Virus record (IMG/VR): IMGVR_UViG_3300009081_000021
Span: 1 to 43,395 of that record
Strand: one strand, 5' to 3'
Source: a virus
DNA length: 43,395 nucleotides
A program made the position numbers and the translations under genes. Below, piece after piece: positions 37,174 to 43,395 of the stretch (positions are counted from its first letter, which is position 1; each line of letters opens with the position of its first letter). The notes beneath the pieces were generated by a model, which worked only from the letters and a program-made list of their open reading frames with translations, was not told the DNA's origin and did no database searches.

Positions 37174-38361
37174 TTAACTATCGGCTGTATATTCAACATA
37201 CCAACCCATTAAATAAATATAATTTTGAATAGTATCTAAAGTTGGATAACTACCACCCAATCTAGTAAGACGAATACTTACATGATCCCCAATAGCTGCA
37301 TTAGTAAGACTAATTGAATATGCATGAGTTGTTATGCCAACAAAAAGTCCAACTGCAGTATTTGCGATGCTATTACTATGGGGGCTTCCTTGGCCATCAG
37401 CTAGATAACTCGCATAGGCATTTCCATACATATTCCCACCAGCATTAGCTCTGAGAATGGCTTTTACAGTCATACCAGAAACAAAATCAGATGGTACTTG
37501 AAAAAAACCATAAGCATCCACATCTTCAGTATAAGGAAGATCAGTACCATAAGCTCCAAATATATGACTTCCCCAGAGATTATAACTAACAGGAACTAAA
37601 AAAGATCGTGTACGATTTAGTATTTTAGAAGGAGTTACAGAATTATCTGCTAAACCATTTGAGGAGATTGGATCTCCAATACCAGAAGTATGTGTATGAG
37701 TTTTTAATGCTAATATGGTAGTAAGCGGAGGATTATTATCTCCACGAATCGCAGTAATCTGATTTTGCAAATTGCCAGCTACTTCAGTATCTAATTCTCC
37801 TATAATATAATTGAACCAGGCTTCCCATTCGGCTTCCCATTGGTCAACCCAAGAATCTATACTAATGACCTCTAATGGTCCAGTAACAAGCGGACAATCA
37901 TCCGTTCCAACTTTATATGTAATATCTTGTTGTCTTATTACTGTTACACCGAGACCTATATAAACATCAGCAAGTCTATATTGATTAAGTGTACTTGTCT
38001 TGGTTAATGTCGGAGGTACTGGAGTACTAGCTGCGCTTCCAGCAAGTCTTTTTATTACATTAGTTCTTGTAGAAGAATCTACCTCTAATATAATAGAATC
38101 AATTCTATTTAATGTCGGATGACCCGCAGGTATTGCAATAGATAGAGCTGAATCATTAAGATTCCAAGTATGATCGAACCATGCTCTCCCGGTTAATACG
38201 GATACATTTAAATCTGTTCCAGTAGCCGTTACTCCAAAAGCATCACCTATTTTTTGATAAACCCCATCATTAATAACCCCATCAAATATCTGAGATATTT
38301 GAACAGCATCATATACTCTATCGCCACTTGATGAGTTGTAAAAACCATAAGTAAAAGCCAT
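37174..38361 (-). CDS. Receptor-binding / baseplate upper-type protein
   Basis: 395 aa from ATG 38361 (AAAGGAGAAAAT; an upstream ATG at 38385 lies in the previous gene). The N-terminus 'YGFYNSSSGDRVYDAVQIS', 'FDGVINDGVYQKIGDAF' and 'SVLTGRAWFDHTWNLND' is a structural domain common to Firmicutes baseplate or tail-tip proteins. 'HPTLNRIDSIILEVD' follows. The middle has a coiled stretch (WVDQWEAEWEAWF). The C-terminal third (from about 265) is a beta-rich, presumably receptor-binding domain unlike others I know. Probably contacts the host surface. Confidence 0.75.
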   Translation of the reverse strand: MAFTYGFYNSSSGDRVYDAVQISQIFDGVINDGVYQKIGDAFGVTATGTDLNVSVLTGRAWFDHTWNLNDSALSIAIPAGHPTLNRIDSIILEVDSSTRTNVIKRLAGSAASTPVPPTLTKTSTLNQYRLADVYIGLGVTVIRQQDITYKVGTDDCPLVTGPLEVISIDSWVDQWEAEWEAWFNYIIGELDTEVAGNLQNQITAIRGDNNPPLTTILALKTHTHTSGIGDPISSNGLADNSVTPSKILNRTRSFLVPVSYNLWGSHIFGAYGTDLPYTEDVDAYGFFQVPSDFVSGMTVKAILRANAGGNMYGNAYASYLADGQGSPHSNSIANTAVGLFVGITTHAYSISLTNAAIGDHVSIRLTRLGGSYPTLDTIQNYIYLMGWYVEYTADS

Positions 38362-38371
38362 ATTTTCTCCT

Positions 38372-39433
38372 TTAAACAGCTGCAAATATTGGAATCATCT
38401 TAGAACCAGAAGTATCTTTAGAATAAATAACCTCTACAACCCTTGATCCGGCAGAATTACCATATTCATCTTCAACTTGCAAAATGTCACCCATACCAAA
38501 ATCTACTCCATAATAAAAAGTAGAATCGTCTATTTCACCTTCAAAAGCTTCTATAGTCTTATGCTTTGCTAATTCAATTTCACCAGCTCTTTCTAATCTT
38601 AAAAGATAATCAGCATCTGAAAGTGGTGTTCCTGGATCTCGTCTTTTAACGTCATTATTTTTTATACATATTTCTCGTCTATCAAGATCTGTAGCATCTT
38701 CGTTAGTTGTCGCAGTTGTCGTAAGTTCGACATTACCTACGCCTTTTTCGCCAACGACCAAAGCAAAATTTTTTAAAAATCTATCAGTTTTAATATACTC
38801 TCCACTCTTTAAGTTATCAAAATTTGGAGAAAACACAACATATGGATTAGTTGTTTGATTAAAGGAACGATCTACTCCATTATATAATTCGAATATAAAT
38901 TGAGTTCCAGGTCGAGTAATTTTAAAACCGAAGCCTTTATCGAAACATAATTCTGAAATTATTTTATAGAGATCTTCTCCCCAAAATTGATCTCCAATTG
39001 TAGCAGCCATTATGTCAGGATCAGTACTCTCACTGTAAATAAAATTTGCTATTATTCTATCAAAACCTGAATTAGTTATATTATTATAAAGCAATTCAAA
39101 AATTCCAGCAGTTTGAAAATCACCATATAAATCAGAAATGTCCCATGCGATTCGTCTATCAAGCATTGATTCTAACGATCGTCCTTTTACTATTAATTCA
39201 TTTCCTTTTTCAGAATCTGTACGAATATTAACATCTTCTATAAACATTAAATGTTCTGATTCTTCCAATTTAAGATATTTAGAAGCTGACAAGATAGAAA
39301 AAATCTTTTCTACAGGACTTACAGAAAATTCAAAATCTCCACAGAAATTATATCTATCTGTCCAAATAAAAGAGTTATAAACGTCTAATACATCTACCTC
39401 TTTAAAATTGGAATCTAAAAATAATGGAATCAT
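38372..39433 (-). CDS. Tail-associated (Tal / ReqiPepy6 gp37-like) protein
   Basis: 353 aa. 'IPLFLDSNFKEVDVLDVYNS', 'FIWTDRYNFCGDFEFSV' and 'LMFIEDVNIRTDSEKGNEL' with 'VKGRSLESMLDRRI' mark the N-terminal hub domain of tail-tip proteins of the ReqiPepy6 gp37 type. 'GEKGVGNVELTT' and 'FYYGVDFGMGDILQV' follow. In this family the protein closes the tail tip below Dit. No peptidase extension is present, so it is the short form. Overlaps none but lies 1 bp after the Dit stop. Confidence 0.82.
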   Translation of the reverse strand: MIPLFLDSNFKEVDVLDVYNSFIWTDRYNFCGDFEFSVSPVEKIFSILSASKYLKLEESEHLMFIEDVNIRTDSEKGNELIVKGRSLESMLDRRIAWDISDLYGDFQTAGIFELLYNNITNSGFDRIIANFIYSESTDPDIMAATIGDQFWGEDLYKIISELCFDKGFGFKITRPGTQFIFELYNGVDRSFNQTTNPYVVFSPNFDNLKSGEYIKTDRFLKNFALVVGEKGVGNVELTTTATTNEDATDLDRREICIKNNDVKRRDPGTPLSDADYLLRLERAGEIELAKHKTIEAFEGEIDDSTFYYGVDFGMGDILQVEDEYGNSAGSRVVEVIYSKDTSGSKMIPIFAAV

Positions 39434-39434
39434 C

Positions 39435-40379
39435 CTAGACTCCTTGATAAAGAACGTCGTGAATTATTGAAAATTGAATATTTGTAAGCCCACTACTAGC
39501 AGTATAGGTAAACTCATTATCTCCATTCTCCAACTCGAACCATTCTATATCTGTTATAACCGCGTTTAGAATATTATATATACTGGTTCCTCTGATGAAT
39601 ATAGCATATTTATCACCTTTAATGGTTGATATTATAATATCATCTCCGGTTTGAATAGCCGAACCAACTATTGCTGTTACTTTAGTTGTATCTATATAAA
39701 TGGAACCTAACGTTCTATTATTTGTAATCTCAATATTCGTAGCTAGTCCAATAGCATGAATTAGAATAACAAAACCTGTTGGAGTTTCACCTTCATAAAT
39801 AATATTTTTTGTAGTTTCTTGGATGATCGTTCCAAAACTAATAAGTTTAGATACTAATGATTCATTAGAAAACGGAAATTGGAAAGTTGGCGTAACAGAA
39901 CCAAATGATACATTATTTTGAAAAATATCTTTGAAATAGGACTCTGGACAAATTACAGAAATAATAGTATCTTCTTCTTTACTGAATATATTTGGTTCAT
40001 TAGATTCAACATAACCAGTGGTATAAAGAGTACGTTCGTCGGTTTCAATTTTTATATTGATATTCCTTTTTAATGGAAAATATTTATATGTTAATCGACG
40101 AATTTTTTCTATAGTCATATCAATTTCAGGACTTCGTCCACCTAAATATGTATAAAAACTAAAAAAACCAATATTAAAAACAATATTTCTACTATCAGCT
40201 CTAGCAGAATTGTAGAAACCTCCGTCAATTCCTGCCATTTCTCTTAGATTAATATCCGCTTTTACTGGTCCAAGTCCCTCTATAGATTTAATGAAAAACC
40301 CGAAGGAAATCTCCGGGTTTCTCAAATCGACAGTAATAGACTCAGATAAGTGATTAGTTATAGTTATAGAATTTATCAT
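39435..40379 (-). CDS. Distal tail protein (Dit)
   Basis: 314 aa. The N-terminal domain has 'ESITVDLRNPEISFGFFIKS', 'IEGLGPVKADINLREMAGIDG' and 'RNIVFNIGFFSFY', the typical siphophage tail-component signature, followed by 'DMTIEKIRRLTYKYFP' and 'LYTTGYVESNEPNIFS', where the galectin-like second domain begins. Dit forms the hexameric hub linking tail tube, tape measure and tip. Start codon overlaps the tape-measure stop (ATGA). Confidence 0.85.
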   Translation of the reverse strand: MINSITITNHLSESITVDLRNPEISFGFFIKSIEGLGPVKADINLREMAGIDGGFYNSARADSRNIVFNIGFFSFYTYLGGRSPEIDMTIEKIRRLTYKYFPLKRNINIKIETDERTLYTTGYVESNEPNIFSKEEDTIISVICPESYFKDIFQNNVSFGSVTPTFQFPFSNESLVSKLISFGTIIQETTKNIIYEGETPTGFVILIHAIGLATNIEITNNRTLGSIYIDTTKVTAIVGSAIQTGDDIIISTIKGDKYAIFIRGTSIYNILNAVITDIEWFELENGDNEFTYTASSGLTNIQFSIIHDVLYQGV

Positions 40380-43300
40380 ACCAATCCTTTCAGAGCCATA
40401 AGTTGGTTTCTCGTTTGTCTATAAATTTCTAATCTCGATAAAGATTTTGGTGAATAGTTATTTTGAGTGTAATTAACTACATTACCAGCAGCTGCTAACT
40501 TCTCAGGAGAAATATCAATAGGTCTCAAACCAGTAGATATATTTCTGCTAATATCTACAGGAGAAGCCAAATTTATATAATTTCCAGAAATTAATTCTTC
40601 TATTGATTTCTTTCCAGAAATAACGTCAGTTAAATCTACTACTGGTCGAATTACTGGATTGGAATCGATATTGCCAGATAAAGCCTCAGTAATAGTTGCT
40701 ATAGCCGGTCCCATGGCATCTACAGCTCTTTTTTCTAGTTTATGAACAGCTTCCGTAACTCTATTTTTGAGATGTAGAATGCCCTTAGCAAAACCTTCAG
40801 GAATGGACTCGCCAATTTCCATAAATACTTTGGATGGAGAGTTAATTCCTAATTGTTCTTTAATAGCATTAATAGCAGCTGTAACAATACTACTAAGAGC
40901 AGTCAAGACGGCTTTAGCTCCATTTGAGATGGCTGTAACTAGTGCAGTAATAATAGATTCACCTAGTCGTCCTAGGGCCGCTAGTAATGGTTCGGTATTG
41001 TTGTCAATTGCATCTGCCATCCCATTAATAAAATCAATAATTAAATCTACACCAGCTTGTATAACGTCCCCAACATTATCACTAATACCACCTAGAAATT
41101 CAGTAATAATTTCTGTTGCAACAGTTACAACTTCATAAATATTATCTCGAATTCCTTCCAAAAATCCTATCAGAATATCGAACCCTGCTTGAACAAAAGC
41201 TGGGATATTAGCTGCTATTTCTTCCAATAATGTTGTAAGTAATGTTATTACAGCTGAAACAAAGTCCGGAACGACATCAACAATAAGTTGAATCAGGCCC
41301 TTTAATAGTATAGTAAGAGCTTGCAAAAGCTTCGGAGTAACTTTAATGATAATATCAAGAACGCCCATGAGCAAAGCAGTAATTGCAGCTGCTACAACTG
41401 GTGCAGCAGCAACTATACCTTCCCCAAATATAATTATTGTATCTATAAGCGTCTTAATAACCAATGGAATGATACCCAATATAGTAGATATCATTGCAAC
41501 AATAGCAACTGCTGCAGCTGCGCCAGATACAGCAATAGCTGCCAAGCCCATAGAAAATGCAAGTAAACCAGCACCAACCAGCATCGCAGCAACACCTATC
41601 AACATCATAGAGACACCAAGACCAAGTAGTGTCGGTATAACTGGTGTTAATAAATATCCGGCAATTGCTAGAAGTGCAAAGACACCGGCAAGTGCTAATA
41701 AAGCTATTCCTATCTCAGCTATACCCATAGCTCCTAAAGTTGATAAAACCGGAGCTAGTACAGCAAGAGCACCTGCTGCAATCAATAAAGCTGCACTACC
41801 TGCCAAAGTACCACTCATTGCATATAAAGCAACCGTTAATATAAGTAATGATCCAGCAAGAGCCGCAAGACCTTTTCCAATCTCTTCCCATGTCATACCG
41901 CCCATACTAGCTAAAGAATCAGAAAGAAGTAATATAGCCCCTGCAACAGCCACTAAACCCAAACTAGTAATAATCATATTCTTAGGCATAAGATTCATAG
42001 CAGCTACAATGATTAATAATGCAGCTCCCATAGTAAATAAACCTCTACCTATTTGAGTAGGATCTAATGCGCCAAGTTTAGTTATAGAATCTACTAATAG
42101 CATGATGGCGCCAGCTATGATAACCATGGCTATACCAGTGGCTATTAGTCCAGCACCGCCACTACTTAATTGAGTAAATAGAGCCAATTCTAGTAAGACA
42201 GCACCAAGAGCTATAAGACCTTGCTGTAATTTTGCCTGGTCCATCTCAGCAAATTTTCCAACTGATTCGGACATAAGCATAATTGATCCAGCAAGCAAAG
42301 CTAACCCAATGCCTTTAGTTATACCCATCTTGTCAAGATCTACTAACTTCATAAATGCTGCTATCTCAGCAAGCATTACGCCAACACCAATTAACCCGTT
42401 AGTTAACTCAGCAGGATCTAAGGCGCCTAATTTTGCTACTGATGACGTCAGTACAAGCAAAGCAAGACCAAAAGCTATTAACCCTACAGAACCTTTAAGA
42501 ATGGATCCTGTATTCTGAGACATTACTCTGCTAAGTATCACCATCCCAATAGACAAAGCTGTAATAGCACCTAGACCTCTGTTTAATTCTTCAGCATCTA
42601 ATTTTCCTAGCTTTGATAGAGCAGCCGACATTATCATAATAGATACAGACAAAGCAACTAAACCCGCTGATGCAGATAAGGCCCCAAGACCAGTTCCTGA
42701 TACTTTACTAAATACAGCCATAGAGCCCATTAATTGGAGCATCATAGCTGTAACAGCGCCAAGAGAAACCGTTAGTTTAGCCGAATCAATCCCAGATAAA
42801 ACTAGCAAAGACAAGGTTAATACACCAATAGCTCCAGCAATAGTCAATAAAGTATTAGCTTTTAGATTTTGCTGCCAAGCTTGTAAACTGCCTCTAACAC
42901 CATCCAAAATACCAGAAATATCTCCAAATACTCCCCCTGCTTGGTCAATAAAACCAGATCCGGATGTGATAAAGTTTCGAATTGCTAGTAATATACCAGC
43001 AATAAGTCCACTATTGATCAAATCAAATATCTTTGAGAAATCTGCTTTAACAATGGAATCAATGATGGAAGAGCCAAGATTCAAAAAGAAAGTCCCGATA
43101 GCGCTAGCCAATTTAAAGAATGTTGGAGCTATTTTCTTAGCCAGATTAGCGAAACCTCCTAGTACTTTACCTACCCCAGTAAACAAAGCAGTTAAAGGTT
43201 TGAAACGGAAGTTCATCTTATCGAAAAGACCATCTATTGCACTTGTATCGACATTATCAAAAATACCAGAAAATAGTCCTTTAAACTCCTCAAATTTAGA

Positions 43301-43395
43301 CTTGACAGTATCAATAAATCCAAACACTTTTGACTTGACGGTATCTGCTGTGGTACCTATGGTCTGCATTGCTGTGTCAAAAATGTCCCAAATAT
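40376..43395 (-). CDS. Tape measure protein, C-terminal part
   Basis: This is the remaining two thirds of the 1,501-aa tape measure. It is dominated by repeated hydrophobic, Ala/Gly/Leu-rich helices of about 35-40 residues. A recurring pattern, 'LGALDPAEL...GL..(I/L)G..', marks repeat boundaries. Such segments are typical of tape measures that later form the membrane channel for DNA entry. The C-terminal part has the common 'GINSPSKVFMEIGESIPEGF' element. The stop codon overlaps the start of the Dit gene (ATGA), so the two are translationally coupled. The bases near 43369 are not a true start; the frame continues from the other window end. Confidence 0.93.
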   Translation of the reverse strand, partial: IWDIFDTAMQTIGTTADTVKSKVFGFIDTVKSKFEEFKGLFSGIFDNVDTSAIDGLFDKMNFRFKPLTALFTGVGKVLGGFANLAKKIAPTFFKLASAIGTFFLNLGSSIIDSIVKADFSKIFDLINSGLIAGILLAIRNFITSGSGFIDQAGGVFGDISGILDGVRGSLQAWQQNLKANTLLTIAGAIGVLTLSLLVLSGIDSAKLTVSLGAVTAMMLQLMGSMAVFSKVSGTGLGALSASAGLVALSVSIMIMSAALSKLGKLDAEELNRGLGAITALSIGMVILSRVMSQNTGSILKGSVGLIAFGLALLVLTSSVAKLGALDPAELTNGLIGVGVMLAEIAAFMKLVDLDKMGITKGIGLALLAGSIMLMSESVGKFAEMDQAKLQQGLIALGAVLLELALFTQLSSGGAGLIATGIAMVIIAGAIMLLVDSITKLGALDPTQIGRGLFTMGAALLIIVAAMNLMPKNMIITSLGLVAVAGAILLLSDSLASMGGMTWEEIGKGLAALAGSLLILTVALYAMSGTLAGSAALLIAAGALAVLAPVLSTLGAMGIAEIGIALLALAGVFALLAIAGYLLTPVIPTLLGLGVSMMLIGVAAMLVGAGLLAFSMGLAAIAVSGAAAAVAIVAMISTILGIIPLVIKTLIDTIIIFGEGIVAAAPVVAAAITALLMGVLDIIIKVTPKLLQALTILLKGLIQLIVDVVPDFVSAVITLLTTLLEEIAANIPAFVQAGFDILIGFLEGIRDNIYEVVTVATEIITEFLGGISDNVGDVIQAGVDLIIDFINGMADAIDNNTEPLLAALGRLGESIITALVTAISNGAKAVLTALSSIVTAAINAIKEQLGINSPSKVFMEIGESIPEGFAKGILHLKNRVTEAVHKLEKRAVDAMGPAIATITEALSGNIDSNPVIRPVVDLTDVISGKKSIEELISGNYINLASPVDISRNISTGLRPIDISPEKLAAAGNVVNYTQNNYSPKSLSRLEIYRQTRNQLMALKGLV
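43273..43395. repeat. Terminal overlap, right copy
   Basis: Exact second copy of bases 1-123. It marks the closure point of the circular genome inside the tape-measure gene. A real direct terminal repeat would not be expected to sit in the middle of a coding frame. Confidence 0.95.

Noticed and set aside
41346-42056. 236-codon plus-strand open frame inside the tape-measure gene
   Set aside because: Mirror of Ala/Gly/Ile-rich codons on the minus strand; no ribosome site, and the product is low-complexity.

Overview
The window is a complete tailed-phage genome written as a circle. The first 123 bases recur exactly at the end, so the unique length is 43,272 bp. Joining the ends closes one 1,501-codon tape-measure gene in frame. 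Every gene I accept lies on the minus strand, so transcription runs from high to low coordinates. The DNA is AT-rich. Ribosome-binding sites are long and match the 3' end of Firmicutes 16S rRNA (TTGAAAGGAG, AGGAGGTGAT), and several GTG and TTG starts are used. With the HK97-type head genes and a Dit/Tal-type tail, this points to a siphovirus of a low-GC Gram-positive host, probably a gut Clostridia-type bacterium (inference). I see no integrase, repressor, excisionase or tRNA.

Layout in transcription order. The tail module wraps the window ends: two tail-assembly chaperones and a neck protein (1.6-2.9 kb), the tape measure (1,609 to 1, then 43,395 to 40,376), Dit and Tal-like proteins (38.4-40.4 kb) and a receptor-binding-type protein (37.2-38.4 kb). 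Three lysis-type membrane proteins follow (36.2-37.2 kb). From 36.2 down to 27.8 kb lies an accessory block of about 24 small genes, many for membrane proteins. Its upper part, 36.2 to 33.5 kb, is punctuated by four promoters of one class and by strong intrinsic terminators. A 544-bp gene-free region (27.2-27.8 kb) holds a large inverted repeat and an iteron-rich candidate origin. The replication operon follows: a 1,242-aa helicase-primase-polymerase protein, an SSB-like protein, an SF2 helicase and a zincin metalloprotease. A fifth promoter of the same class then precedes a VRR-NUC nuclease, a Cas4/RecB-like nuclease and an 890-aa RNA-polymerase-like protein.

A GC-rich dyad-rich gap (17.2-17.3 kb, a possible packaging site) opens the late block: LamG-type protein, a 33-bp-stem hairpin, a TIM-barrel endolysin candidate, small terminase, HNH nuclease, connector, two HYG-motif proteins, large terminase, portal, fused protease-capsid protein, head closure, tail terminator and major tail protein. 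A terminator follows the major tail gene. After it come a small membrane protein, a structural protein, a giant 23-residue-repeat fibre protein and the tail chaperones.

The points most worth pursuing are these. (1) A five-copy promoter class with fixed geometry: TCGC, then CATA, three bases, TATAAT. (2) A phage-encoded DFDGD RNA-polymerase-like protein with helix-turn-helix motifs at both ends and an N-terminal HYG element resembling two head-region proteins, which may mean it is packaged. (3) Helicase, primase and family-B polymerase in one polypeptide, next to a candidate origin. (4) Short translated frames running into the terminators of the accessory block. Functional names come from motif reading only; no database search was possible.
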